NCBI GenBank assembly: GCA_017407645.1
Contig: JAFQWE010000026.1
Coordinates: 19,518 to 83,517, forward strand
Direction of reading: 5' to 3'
DNA length: 64,000 nt
Source: Clostridia bacterium
Lineage (GTDB): Bacteria; Bacillota; Clostridia; Oscillospirales; Acutalibacteraceae
Part shown: piece after piece, positions 9,120-17,911 of the stretch
Numbering within the stretch: position 1 is the first letter of the stretch
How the letters are laid out: each line of letters opens with the position of its first letter
The notes under the pieces: generated by a model
Told to the model about the DNA's origin: nothing
What the model saw: only the letters and a program-made list of their open reading frames with translations
Databases searched by the model: none
Position numbers and translations under genes: made by a program

Positions 9120-9860
9120 ATGTTTGATTTAACAGGCAAGGTTGCCGTTGTTACAGGCGCGTCTCAAGGCATTGGCGAGGCTATTGCCAGAGGTCTTGCA
9201 AAGCAGGGCGCAAAGGTGTACGTAACGGGCGCAACATCTATTGAAAAGTGCAAAAAGGTAACCGACTCCATTAACGCACAGGGCGGTTGCGCCATTCCCG
9301 TTGTGTGCGATTTATCAAAGCCCGATGCCGCCAAAGAGATGCACCGCCTTACAGGTGATGCGGATATTTTGGTGCTTAACGCTTCGGTGCAGTTCAGAAA
9401 GGGTTGGCAAAACATCACCGAAGAAGAAATTGACACTCAGTTGACGGTTAATTTTAAGGCATCCTTTCAGGCTATTCAGGAGTATGAGCCATATATGGCG
9501 CAAAACAAGTGGGGCAGAATTGTAACAGTTGGCAGTGTGCAGCAATACCGTCCTCACAAGGATATGGCAATCTATGCCGCAAGCAAGTGCGCTCAAATGA
9601 GCCTTGTTAAAAATCTTGCCAAGCAGGTTGCGGCTGACGGTGTGACAATCAACAATTTGTCACCCGGAGTTATTGCAACCCCCCGCAACACCGACGCCTT
9701 GGCAGACAAGGAATATGCCCAAAAGGTGCTTGCAGGCATTCCTGCAGGATATGCAGGTGTTTCCGAGGATATGGTTGGCGCCGCATTGCTTCTTTGCAGT
9801 GACGAGGGCAGATACATCACAGGCACCGATTTGGTGGTTGACGGTGGAATGAGTTTGTAA
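9120..9860 (+). CDS. SDR-family oxidoreductase
   Basis: A 246-aa NAD(P)-dependent short-chain dehydrogenase/reductase. The Rossmann motif TGASQGIG (about 13-20), the catalytic serine in VGSVQ and the YAASK motif (near 152-156) are intact. A longer reading from 9099 exists, but AAGGAG at 9107-9112 sits just before the ATG at 9120, so the shorter form is chosen. The ribosome binding site overlaps the stop of the dehydratase gene, so the two are co-translated. Its likely role is oxidation or reduction of a sugar acid in the same pathway (inference). Confidence 0.9.
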   Translation: MFDLTGKVAVVTGASQGIGEAIARGLAKQGAKVYVTGATSIEKCKKVTDSINAQGGCAIPVVCDLSKPDAAKEMHRLTGDADILVLNASVQFRKGWQNITEEEIDTQLTVNFKASFQAIQEYEPYMAQNKWGRIVTVGSVQQYRPHKDMAIYAASKCAQMSLVKNLAKQVAADGVTINNLSPGVIATPRNTDALADKEYAQKVLAGIPAGYAGVSEDMVGAALLLCSDEGRYITGTDLVVDGGMSL

Positions 9861-9870
9861 AATACATAAC

Positions 9871-9908
9871 AAAAAGACTGATGAAGGAAATCCTTCATCA
9901 GTCTTTTT
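9871..9908. terminator. Bidirectional terminator between convergent genes
   Basis: A long perfect inverted repeat (9871-9888 with 9891-9908) begins with A5 and ends with T6, so it can stop transcription of both the SDR gene (plus) and the malic enzyme gene (minus). Confidence 0.9.
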
Positions 9909-9915
9909 TCATACA

Positions 9916-11088
9916 TTATATTTGTGCTACGCCTGTTTCTTTTGCAGTTTTAATTACTGCCTCGGCAACCACCTTTGCCACCCTCTTGTCAAGAGCGGTT
10001 GCAATGATATTTTCTTCAGTGATTTGGTCATCGGGAATAAGGGATGCCAACGCATAAGAGGTGGCAACCTTCATTTCTTCATTGATGCACTTTGCGCGGC
10101 AGTCAAGTGCGCCGCGGAAAATACCGGGGAATGCAAGCACGTTGTTGATTTGGTTGGGGAAGTCGGAACGACCTGTGCCAACTACTCTTGCACCTGCTTT
10201 TTTAGCAATATCGGGCATAATTTCGGGAGTGGGATTTGCCATTGGGAAAAGTATGGCGTCTGATGCCATTGATTTAACCATAGCCTCGTCAACAAGGTTG
10301 GGGGCTGAAACGCCGATAAATACGTCGGCACCCTTAAGCGCATCTGCCAAATTACCCTTTTTACCTTCAAGATTGGTAACCTGTGCAATCTCCTCCTGAG
10401 CGGGATTGTTGTTAGCATCACCCTTGCAGATAATACCGAAACGGTCACAGAAGGTAAGATTCTTAACGCCCATATTCATAAGATGCTTGCCGATAGCGAT
10501 ACCTGCAGAGCCTGCACCGTTGATTACAACCTTAACCTCGCCAATTTGCTTTTTAACAAGCTTAAGGGCGTTAATAAGCGCTGCGGCAACTACGATAGCG
10601 GTGCCGTGCTGGTCGTCGTGGAAAATCGGAATATCGCAAATTTCTTTAAGCTTTTGCTCAATTTCAAAGCAACGGGGCGCAGAAATATCTTCAAGATTTA
10701 TTCCGCCAAAGCTGCCTGAAAGCAAATACACCGTGCGAACGATTTCGTCAACGTCTTTTGATTTGATGCAAAGGGGAAACGCATCTACGTCTGCAAATTC
10801 CTTGAACAGAGCGCATTTGCCCTCCATAACAGGCATACCTGCTTCGGGGCCTATATCACCAAGTCCCAAAACTGCAGTGCCGTCGGTTACAACTGCAACC
10901 AGATTTGAACGGCGGGTTAAATCGTAGGATTTGCTTACGTCCTTATTTATCTCTAAACAAGGCTCGGCAACACCGGGGGTGTATGCCAAGGACAAATCCT
11001 CACGGGTATCCACGGTTACTCTTGAGATAACCTCAATTTTACCGCCCCATTCGTAGTGCTTTTTCAATGATTCCTGTCTGATATCCAT
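9916..11088 (-). CDS. NAD(P)-dependent malic enzyme
   Basis: A 390-aa short-form malic enzyme that converts malate to pyruvate and CO2 in the cytoplasm. The family motifs TPGVAEPC (about 35-42), DDQHGTA (about 158-164) and the Rossmann loop GAGSAGIA (about 190-197) are present, and the length is typical for the bacterial short form. It lies 3 nt after the stop of an Ldh-family dehydrogenase gene, which may supply or use malate. Together they look like a C4-acid module. Confidence 0.95.
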   Translation of the reverse strand: MDIRQESLKKHYEWGGKIEVISRVTVDTREDLSLAYTPGVAEPCLEINKDVSKSYDLTRRSNLVAVVTDGTAVLGLGDIGPEAGMPVMEGKCALFKEFADVDAFPLCIKSKDVDEIVRTVYLLSGSFGGINLEDISAPRCFEIEQKLKEICDIPIFHDDQHGTAIVVAAALINALKLVKKQIGEVKVVINGAGSAGIAIGKHLMNMGVKNLTFCDRFGIICKGDANNNPAQEEIAQVTNLEGKKGNLADALKGADVFIGVSAPNLVDEAMVKSMASDAILFPMANPTPEIMPDIAKKAGARVVGTGRSDFPNQINNVLAFPGIFRGALDCRAKCINEEMKVATSYALASLIPDDQITEENIIATALDKRVAKVVAEAVIKTAKETGVAQI

Positions 11089-11091
11089 TAT

Positions 11092-12204
11092 TTAAACCTC
11101 CCAAGGAAATTTATACTGTGTAAGACCTAACTCATCACGTATCTGAGTAATCTCTTTTTGTACCGACTGGTTAATCGGCACGCCGTCCTTACGGGCAATA
11201 CCGATTTCATACTCTTTTTCACCTGCAGTGTAGATGCGCTCAACACCGGGGGCTTTTTTTGACGCACGCATACTGCGGCAGATGTCGCCTGCTTTTTTAC
11301 GGGCAACGTCCTCACCCATAAAATGCTCGGTGTCGATAGCGATAAACCAATGACCTAACTGATAAGGGCGAATGTTACCTTGCTCATCCTTGCCGTCAAG
11401 GTCTTTGCCGTATGCGCCGTCCTGCAAAATGGATGAGAAAAATTCAACCGCCAATGCAAAGCCGTAACCCTTGTAGCCGCCTAAAGCCTCGCCTATTCCG
11501 CCAAGGGTAGTAAGGGCTGCGGTGCCGCCGCGAATCTTCTTCAAGGCAACCCCTGCATCCCCCTCAACTGCATTGCCGTCGGTATCAATAATAGTGCCGG
11601 GGTGAACGTCTTCACCAATGCGCTCGTAATACTCGACCTTGCCGTTTTGGGTGATTGAGGTGGCGCAGTCAAAGTTAAAGTCAAATGCCTCGTCGGTTGG
11701 CACGCCGATGGTAAAGGGATTGGTGCCAAACATACCCTCAACGCCAAGAGTAGGCGCAACAGAAGGACGGGCATTGGTGCCTGTCATACCGATACAGCCT
11801 GCTTTGGTGGCCATTGTTGAGTAATATCCTGCAATGCCGTAGTGACAAGAGTTGCGCACAACAACCATTCCCATACCGTACTCTTTAGCCTTGGCAATAG
11901 CCATACTCATAGCCTTGTGGCCAATTACCTGACCCATTCCGTGATGACCGTCGATAACTGCGGTGGTGGGTGTTTCCTTTATAATTTCAATTTGGGTGAC
12001 CGCCTGCTGAATACCTGCCTTAATTCTGTCAAGATAGACAGGCTTAAAGCGGTTGACACCGTGAGATTCTATACCGCGCTTGTCAGATTCAAGCAAAACG
12101 TCGGCGCAGATTTCGGCATCTGCTCGCGGAATTCCGTATCCCACAAAGGCATCGATAACAAAATCGGTTATTGTTTTCCAGTCAACAATTTGTGTTTTGT
12201 TCAT
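11092..12204 (-). CDS. Malate/lactate/ureidoglycolate-type dehydrogenase (Ldh family)
   Basis: 370 aa of the Ldh_2 family (COG2055), NAD(P)-dependent dehydrogenases of malate, sulfolactate, ureidoglycolate or 2,3-diketogulonate with a fold unlike classical LDH. Family signatures visible are GIESHGVNRF (about 52-61), DGHHGMGQ (about 94-101) and VRNSCHYGIAGYY (about 121-133, with the catalytic histidine). The ATG at 12204 is preceded by AAGGAGAA. It is followed by malic enzyme in the same operon, so malate is a sensible substrate, but this is inferred from context. Confidence 0.88.
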   Translation of the reverse strand: MNKTQIVDWKTITDFVIDAFVGYGIPRADAEICADVLLESDKRGIESHGVNRFKPVYLDRIKAGIQQAVTQIEIIKETPTTAVIDGHHGMGQVIGHKAMSMAIAKAKEYGMGMVVVRNSCHYGIAGYYSTMATKAGCIGMTGTNARPSVAPTLGVEGMFGTNPFTIGVPTDEAFDFNFDCATSITQNGKVEYYERIGEDVHPGTIIDTDGNAVEGDAGVALKKIRGGTAALTTLGGIGEALGGYKGYGFALAVEFFSSILQDGAYGKDLDGKDEQGNIRPYQLGHWFIAIDTEHFMGEDVARKKAGDICRSMRASKKAPGVERIYTAGEKEYEIGIARKDGVPINQSVQKEITQIRDELGLTQYKFPWEV

Positions 12205-12326
12205 AACAATTCTCCTTGACTATACCAAATTGAAATATGTCACCACAGCTTATGTTTAATATTACACCCGAATATAAAAAAATTCAAGATTTAGTTAAAG
12301 GTTTTTGGCGACTTTTGGAGTGATAA

Positions 12327-12611
12327 AAAACAACCAATACCCAAATGGATGCTAATACTCTCCCTTGTGGCGCAACGGCTTATTTGCCTTGCGCCCTCGC
12401 TACGCTCGGGTTCGAGTCCCTTTGGCGCGCTAAAAAAACAACCAATACCCAAATGGATGCTAATATTCTCCCTTGTGGCGCTGTGCTTTATTTGCCTTGC
12501 GCCCTCGCTACGCTCGGTTGGACGAAAGTCGTAACAGTCCACCGGACTGTTACTCTGTCGCAGTTGTTCCAACTGCTCCCTTTCGTGGTTCGAGTCCCTT
12601 CTTGCAAGCAA
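12327..12611 (+). repeat. Tandem 105-bp repeat with tRNA 3'-end fragments
   Basis: This fills the gene-free stretch 12205-12651. A unit of about 85 bp starting at AAAAAACAACC occurs at about 12328 and about 12433 with few differences (both carry ATGGATGCTAAT and GCCCTCGCTACGCTCGG). After each unit, tRNA T-arm-like sequence GGTTCGAGTCCC appears (near 12408 and 12587). The first copy runs on into TTGGCGCGC, matching the acceptor end of the tRNA-Arg encoded on the opposite strand nearby. The second copy is interrupted by two hairpins (12531-12553 and 12560-12576) inside an outer pair ACGAAAG/CTTTCGT. The fragments look like remnants of duplication or integration at the tRNA gene. No coding sequence is credible here. 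Confidence 0.7.
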
Positions 12612-12651
12612 AAAAATAAAGTGATAACAACAGAAGTTGTTCTCACTTTAT
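12612..12651 (-). terminator. Terminator of tRNA-Arg
   Basis: Read on the minus strand, a stem-loop (AATAAAGTGA...TCACTTTATT with an inner ACAAC/GTTGT stem) is followed by seven T, directly downstream of the tRNA. Confidence 0.8.
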
Positions 12652-12728
12652 TGGCGCGCCAGAAGGGACTCGAACCCCTGACCTTTTGGTTCGTAGCCAA
12701 ACACTCTATCCAGCTGAGCTACTGGCGC
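12652..12728 (-). tRNA. tRNA-Arg (anticodon ACG)
   Basis: A 77-nt cloverleaf on the minus strand including an encoded CCA end. The acceptor GCGCCAG pairs with CTGGCGC, with discriminator G. The D arm is GCTC...GAGT. The anticodon stem TTTGG/CCAAA carries loop CTACGAA, giving anticodon ACG (arginine). The T loop is TTCGAGT. The CCA is at 12652-12654. Near-identical pieces of its 3' end occur twice in the opposite orientation within the 300 bp downstream. Confidence 0.93.
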
Positions 12729-12747
12729 AAATCGGTCGTGCCAAAGT

Positions 12748-12776
12748 ATAATATCACAACACGACAATAAAATCAA
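12748..12776 (-). promoter_or_regulatory. Promoter of tRNA-Arg
   Basis: On the minus strand TTGATT (12771-12776), a 17-bp spacer and TATTAT (12748-12753), about 20 bp before the tRNA. Confidence 0.6.
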
Positions 12777-12802
12777 GTGTTTTTTTCAAAAAATTTAAGA
12801 TT

Positions 12803-12895
12803 TTATTCTGACTGACTTTCATACTCTTCAAGTTCAGTGGAAAGCTGCTCCCATTTTTCCACTGCATTATTCAACTGCTCCTCAACTGTTGGCAT
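12803..12895 (-). pseudogene. Out-of-frame C-terminal tail of the ABC-F gene
   Basis: In the frame beginning MPTVEEQLNN the sequence encodes 30 charged, helix-like residues ending EEYESQSE and a stop at 12803. This resembles the usual end of ABC-F coiled coils (EKWEQLS-type). Adding one A to the A5 run at about 12895-12899 joins it to the main frame. It is either a sequencing error or a real truncation. Confidence 0.65.
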
Positions 12896-14712
12896 TTTTC
12901 GGTCAGTTCAAGGGTGCGCACATAATCTGCCACACAGTCGGGAGTGGACAGTTCCTCGTTAAGCCGAGAAAGTTCCTGTTCGCAAAGCTCAATTTCCTCT
13001 TCGGTTTGCTTGACGGCGGTTTTGAGACGCCTTATCTCGCTTTGAATACGCTTTTTCTCTTTATACGCCTGACCGCCTGCACCCATTGGCGCTTTAGCCT
13101 TTACCGGAGTTTCCTGTGCAGAGTTTTCTTCACGCTTGCCTATATAATATGTATAATTGCCGTTATAAATATTCACGCCGCCCTTTTCCATAACAAAAAT
13201 GCGGTCGGCAAGAGAATCTATAAACCGACGGTCGTGAGAAACAATAAGCATGGTGCCGCCATAGGCTTCAAGTGCCGACTCCAAAGCCTGACGGGAATAA
13301 ACGTCAAGGTGGTTGGTGGGCTCGTCAAGAAGCAAAAAGTTGCTGCCTGACAGCATTATTTTGAGTATGGCAAGACGGGCACGCTCACCGCCTGACAGAC
13401 TGCCTACCTTTTTAAACACGTCGTCGCCCTTGAACAAAAAGGCAGCCAAAGCGCCCCTGAGTTCACTTTCGGTGCGGTTTGGATATTTGTTCTGTATCTC
13501 TTCAAGAGCGGTGTTTGAGTCGGTTAAATCACTTTGTGTCTGGTCAAAATAACTGACCGAAACAGAGGTGCCGAAGCGGACTCCATCCCCCTCCCGCATA
13601 AGTTGTTTAAGCAGGGTGGTTTTGCCGCATCCGTTTGCGCCAAGCAAGAATACCCGCTCGCCGCGGCGAATGGTAAAACTGACCTCCTTATAAAGAGGGG
13701 TATCGGTATACGCCTTAGAGATATTGTGCGCCATAACGGTGTCGTTACTGCCTGCAGCTTTTGGCTTAAATGCAAAATGTATGCCCTCTGTCTCACTTTC
13801 AGGCTTTTTAAGGGTGGCATAAAGCCTGTCCACCTCTTTTTGTTTGGAATCGGCGGTTTTAATATTCTTTTCCCGATTCCATTGGTGTTGTTGCTTTATG
13901 ACCGCCTCTAACCGATTGATTTCTGCCATTGTGTTTTCATAATGGCGACGTTCAATCTCGCGTTGTTCCTTTTTGAAAGCCATATAAGCGGTATAGGAGC
14001 CTTTAAAATCTGCCACGCGGCAGTGCTCAATTTCAAGGGTGCGAGTAGTGACCGCATCAAGAAAATAGCGGTCGTGGGATATGATAATTGCCGCCGATTT
14101 GCTTGATTTTAAAAAGGACTCAAGCCACTCAACCGAAGGAATATCAAGATGGTTGGTAGGCTCGTCAAGGAGCATAAGTTGTGCATCGCCTAAAAGCAGA
14201 CGGGCAAGGGATATTTTTGATAACTGACCGCCGCTTAGTGACCTGAGAGGCAGATTAAGTTGATTTTCGTCAAGACCTAACCCCAACAAAGCAGAGCGGG
14301 TGCGGGCTTTGTAGGTTAAGCCGCCCTCACGCTCAAAGCTTATAAGCAAATCGTGGTAGAGGGTTATAGTCTTTTCATCGGCACCCTCAAGAGCGTTTTG
14401 CAAGGCTTCAAGCTGTTGCTCCTGCTTAATAAGGGAATCAAAAACCGACAGTGCCGCCTCGTAAGCCGTCTGATTTGAGGAGGATGCCACAATCTGCTCC
14501 ATATAACCCACACGAAGACCTTTTTGCCGAACGATTCCACCTGTATCAGACTCAATTTCACCTGTAAGAAGTTTGAAGAGGGTGGTTTTGCCTGCACCGT
14601 TCATACCGATAAGACCGATTTTTTCGCCCTCGCCAATCTCCATAGAAAAGGGGTTAAACAAAGTACGCTCACCAAAAGAGACAGACAAATTGTCCGCCGC
14701 AAGAATCGACAT
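12871..14712 (-). CDS. ABC-F family ATPase (C-terminal frameshift)
   Basis: 613 aa as read. A cytoplasmic ABC-F protein with two ATPase domains and no membrane part; the family acts on the ribosome (translation factors or antibiotic-resistance proteins). Domain 1 has GMNGAGKTT (about 36-44), LSGGQLSK and LLLDEPTNHLD-type motifs. Domain 2 has GANGCGKTT (about 358-366), LSGGERARL and LLLDEPTNHLD. A charged linker and a C-terminal coiled coil (about 545-613) are present. The reading frame ends early, and a 30-residue coiled-coil tail continues in another frame (12803-12895), so one A is probably missing from an A5 run. A resistance role is possible but not shown. Confidence 0.93.
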   Translation of the reverse strand: MSILAADNLSVSFGERTLFNPFSMEIGEGEKIGLIGMNGAGKTTLFKLLTGEIESDTGGIVRQKGLRVGYMEQIVASSSNQTAYEAALSVFDSLIKQEQQLEALQNALEGADEKTITLYHDLLISFEREGGLTYKARTRSALLGLGLDENQLNLPLRSLSGGQLSKISLARLLLGDAQLMLLDEPTNHLDIPSVEWLESFLKSSKSAAIIISHDRYFLDAVTTRTLEIEHCRVADFKGSYTAYMAFKKEQREIERRHYENTMAEINRLEAVIKQQHQWNREKNIKTADSKQKEVDRLYATLKKPESETEGIHFAFKPKAAGSNDTVMAHNISKAYTDTPLYKEVSFTIRRGERVFLLGANGCGKTTLLKQLMREGDGVRFGTSVSVSYFDQTQSDLTDSNTALEEIQNKYPNRTESELRGALAAFLFKGDDVFKKVGSLSGGERARLAILKIMLSGSNFLLLDEPTNHLDVYSRQALESALEAYGGTMLIVSHDRRFIDSLADRIFVMEKGGVNIYNGNYTYYIGKREENSAQETPVKAKAPMGAGGQAYKEKKRIQSEIRRLKTAVKQTEEEIELCEQELSRLNEELSTPDCVADYVRTLELTEKCQQLRSS

Positions 14713-14790
14713 AATTTAACCCCCTTTTTCATTTATACTTAACTTTGACATTTTAACACACTTTTTGAAATAAAACAATACCTTATAACC

Positions 14791-14819
14791 TTGAAAAAAG
14801 CCATAAAAAGTGGTATATT
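14791..14819 (+). promoter_or_regulatory. Promoter of the MFS/GH2 operon
   Basis: TTGAAA (14791-14796), a 17-bp spacer and TATATT (14814-14819), with an upstream TGG giving an extended -10 appearance. Confidence 0.6.
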
Positions 14820-14842
14820 TAATACAGATTGGAGGTTTTACT

Positions 14843-16150
14843 ATGAAAAGCAAAAAATCCCCTCGTTTTTGGACCGCCCTTGTAATTTTCAGTCTTGTGG
14901 GACAGATTGCCTGGGTTGTTGAAAATATGTATTTCAACGTATTTATCTATAAAATGTTTAACGCCGATGAAAACGCCATTTCGGCTATGGTTTCCGCATC
15001 TGCTATTGCGGCAACTCTGACCACTGTGCTTATGGGTGCGCTGTCGGATAAAATCGGCAAGCGCAAGCTTTTCATTTGCGGCGGATATATTCTGTGGGGC
15101 TTATCAATCGGTGCATTTGCACTGCTTAGGGCAGATGTTATAACTACCCTTTTCCCTGCCGTTACTTCGGCGGCGGCAGTGGGTATAAGCCTTGTTATCA
15201 TACTTGACTGCGTGATGACCTTTTTCGGCTCTACTGCCAACGATGCCTGCTTTAACGCTTGGCTGACCGACTCCACCGAGGAGGGTGGCAGAGGCGCCGC
15301 AGAGGGAATCAACGCTATGATGCCGTTGGTGGCTATTTTGGCGGTCTTTGGCGGATTTATGGCATTTGACCTTGATAAAGCAGAAAGCTGGACTGCCATC
15401 TTCCTTATAATCGGTATTGCCGTAACCCTTATCGGTCTGCTTGGCATATTCCTTATTAAAGATGCACCCCACGTCAGCAAAAGTGAGGGCGGTATGTTTG
15501 CCAACATTCTGTACGGCTTTAAACCCTCGGTTATAAAGGCTAATCCTATGCTTTATTTTGCCCTTGTGGGATTTGCTCTGTTTGGCATTTCTATTCAGAT
15601 TTTTATGCCATATCTTATTATCTATTACGAAAAGAGCTTGCAGATGGCAGACTACGTGCTTATTATGGCACCTGCTATTATAATTGCCTCAGTGGTTACC
15701 GCTCTTTACGGCAGATTTTATGACAAGGTTGGATTTACTAAATCGGTATTCCCTGCTCTTGCTACCCTCTGCCTTGGCTACCTGTTTTTATTCTTCTTCA
15801 AATCTACTCTGCCCGTATTTATTGGCTCACTGCTTATGATGTGCGGTTATCTGTCGGGGGCGGCAGTCTTTGGCGCAGTTATAAGGGACTGCACTCCCAT
15901 TGGCAAAGCAGGTCGTTTTCAGGGGCTTCGCATTGTAGCGCAGGTGTTAATTCCCGGTGTTGTGGGCCCTGCAATCAGCGTGGCAGTGCTTAAAAATGCT
16001 CCCCTTATCACCAATAACGACGGCACTACGTCCTTTGTTCCTAATGAAAGCATATTCCTTGCGGCACTTGTTGCAGCAGTGGTTTTGGCTCTCTTTTTAC
16101 TACTTAAAAAATTTGTAAAGCAAAGCAATGCAGAGGTGCAAAATGGCTGA
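14843..16150 (+). CDS. MFS transporter, probably sugar/glycoside
   Basis: 435 aa with about 12 predicted membrane helices, a major facilitator superfamily permease of the cytoplasmic membrane. The loop LMGALSDKIGKRKLF (about 65-79) is the family signature between helices 2 and 3. GGAGG at 14831-14835 favours the ATG at 14843 over an earlier start at 14810. The next gene, a GH2 glycosidase, starts inside its 3' end (16143), so the two are translationally coupled. The transporter therefore probably imports the glycoside or oligosaccharide that the GH2 enzyme cleaves. Substrate identity is inference. Confidence 0.88.
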   Translation: MKSKKSPRFWTALVIFSLVGQIAWVVENMYFNVFIYKMFNADENAISAMVSASAIAATLTTVLMGALSDKIGKRKLFICGGYILWGLSIGAFALLRADVITTLFPAVTSAAAVGISLVIILDCVMTFFGSTANDACFNAWLTDSTEEGGRGAAEGINAMMPLVAILAVFGGFMAFDLDKAESWTAIFLIIGIAVTLIGLLGIFLIKDAPHVSKSEGGMFANILYGFKPSVIKANPMLYFALVGFALFGISIQIFMPYLIIYYEKSLQMADYVLIMAPAIIIASVVTALYGRFYDKVGFTKSVFPALATLCLGYLFLFFFKSTLPVFIGSLLMMCGYLSGAAVFGAVIRDCTPIGKAGRFQGLRIVAQVLIPGVVGPAISVAVLKNAPLITNNDGTTSFVPNESIFLAALVAAVVLALFLLLKKFVKQSNAEVQNG

Positions 16151-17846
16151 TACAAAGCGTCTTTTTACTCCTTGGGGTGAACAGTACAAAAGTGAAAATT
16201 GGCAGGTTTATCCCCGCCCTCAAATGAAGCGCGACTCTTATTATTGCCTTAACGGACAGTGGGATTTTTGCGTAGCAGATGAGGGTGTAACTCCCCTTTT
16301 TAATCAAAAGATAGAGGTGCCCTTTGCCCCCCAGTCAATACTTTCGGGGGTTGAGCAAGCCTTTGATGAAGATAAAATCCTTTTTTACCGCAAAGAGTTT
16401 TCCTTGCCCGATAACTTTAACAAAGGCAGGGTTTTGCTCCATTTCGGCGCCGTTGACCAGATTGCGCGGGTTTATCTTAACGGCAATTTTATCGGTTCTC
16501 ACACAGGTGGATACGATGCCTTTTGTTTTGATATTACCCAGCATTTAGCCGATAAAAACGCCCTTATTGTAGAGGTGGTTGACCGCCTTTCAAGTTACAC
16601 TCTGCCCTACGGCAAGCAGTGTAAAAAACGGGGCGGTATGTGGTACACCGAGGTGTCGGGCATCTGGCAGACGGTGTGGATTGAAAGCGTGCCCCAAAAT
16701 TATATTAAAGGGCTTAAAATTGACGCCGACGACCGCTCCGTTACCATCACCGCAGAGGGTATAGAGACAGGCGTTGTTATCATCGGTGACGTAAGTCTGC
16801 CGATTTGCGAGGGCAAGGCTACCTATATCCCCGAAAGCCCTGAATTGTGGAGCCCTGAGCATCCCCACCTTTACAATTTCAAGGTGCAAAGCGGTGAGGA
16901 CTGTGTGGAATCTTACTTTGCAATGCGCAAGCTTGAAATCAAAGAGGTTGAGGGCTATCCCCGACTTTGTCTTAACGGCAAGCCCTATTTCTTTCACGGA
17001 CTTTTGGACCAAGGCTATTACAGTGACGGCATTTACACCCCTGCAAGTCCCCAAGCCTATGAGTTTGATATTATGAAAATGAAAGCCCTTGGCTTTAATA
17101 TGCTGAGAAAACACATTAAGGTGGAGCCTGAGCAATTTTACTATGATTGTGACCGCTTGGGTATGGTGGTCTTTCAGGATATGGTTAACAACGGCAGGTA
17201 TTCCTTCTTCCGCGACACCGCTCTGCCCACAATTTTTGGCGGTAAATTAAATCTTAACGACAAAAAGCTTAACAAGGATGCCGAAACCCGCTCACAGTTT
17301 GCAATGGGTATGGTAAAGACGGTAAATCAGCTTTACAACCACCCCTGCATTTGCTACTGGACTATATTTAACGAGGGTTGGGGTCAATTTTGCGCCGACG
17401 AAATGTACGACAGGCTTAAAGAACTTGACCAAAGCCGATTTATTGACTCGGCTTCAGGTTGGTTTGGCGGTGTTAAGTCGGACGTTGACAGCCGTCACGT
17501 ATATTTCCGCAAGTTAAAACTTTCTTGCAAGGACAAGCCTCTTATTTTGTCTGAATTTGGCGGTTACTCATATAAAGATAACGACCACGCCTTTAACACC
17601 GAGCAGACCTATGGCTACGGCAAATTTGACAGTCGGGAAAAATTTAAAGACGCCTTTGTAGATTTATACGAAAATCAGGTTATGCCTCTTGTTAAAAAAG
17701 GATTGTCGGCGGCGGTCTATACTCAGGTTTCCGACGTTGAGGACGAGACTAACGGACTGCTTTCCTATGACCGCAAGGTAGAGAAAATCTTGCCTGAGGA
17801 GTTTGAAGGTGTGTCTGCAAAAATTACACAGCAAACTATTGACTAA
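16143..17846 (+). CDS. Glycoside hydrolase family 2 protein
   Basis: 567 aa, no signal peptide, so cytoplasmic. The layout is a GH2 sugar-binding jelly roll (about 35-175), an immunoglobulin-like domain (to about 265) and a catalytic TIM barrel. The acid/base glutamate is in FNEGW (near 410) and the nucleophile glutamate in LSEFGG (near 469), so the protein should be active. GH2 covers beta-galactosidase, beta-glucuronidase and beta-mannosidase, and I cannot choose among them. AGAGGTG at 16132-16138 supports the ATG at 16143 over 16128. The start overlaps the end of the MFS gene by 8 nt. Confidence 0.9.
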   Translation: MADTKRLFTPWGEQYKSENWQVYPRPQMKRDSYYCLNGQWDFCVADEGVTPLFNQKIEVPFAPQSILSGVEQAFDEDKILFYRKEFSLPDNFNKGRVLLHFGAVDQIARVYLNGNFIGSHTGGYDAFCFDITQHLADKNALIVEVVDRLSSYTLPYGKQCKKRGGMWYTEVSGIWQTVWIESVPQNYIKGLKIDADDRSVTITAEGIETGVVIIGDVSLPICEGKATYIPESPELWSPEHPHLYNFKVQSGEDCVESYFAMRKLEIKEVEGYPRLCLNGKPYFFHGLLDQGYYSDGIYTPASPQAYEFDIMKMKALGFNMLRKHIKVEPEQFYYDCDRLGMVVFQDMVNNGRYSFFRDTALPTIFGGKLNLNDKKLNKDAETRSQFAMGMVKTVNQLYNHPCICYWTIFNEGWGQFCADEMYDRLKELDQSRFIDSASGWFGGVKSDVDSRHVYFRKLKLSCKDKPLILSEFGGYSYKDNDHAFNTEQTYGYGKFDSREKFKDAFVDLYENQVMPLVKKGLSAAVYTQVSDVEDETNGLLSYDRKVEKILPEEFEGVSAKITQQTID

Positions 17847-17868
17847 AAAGTGTGAAATATTGTATAAT
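17839..17868 (+). promoter_or_regulatory. Promoter of the flavodiiron/rubredoxin operon
   Basis: TTGACT (17839-17844), an 18-bp spacer and TATAAT (17863-17868). The -35 box overlaps the stop of the GH2 gene. Confidence 0.75.
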
Positions 17869-17911
17869 TCCAAGTGCAAGCAGTTAAAAATAATATGAAA
17901 AGAGGGTGCTT

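Noticed and set aside
12291-12700. Open frames across the tRNA-Arg repeat region
   Set aside because: Frames of 61-141 codons exist on both strands but follow the repeat units and tRNA sequence, have no ribosome binding sites and no protein-like composition.
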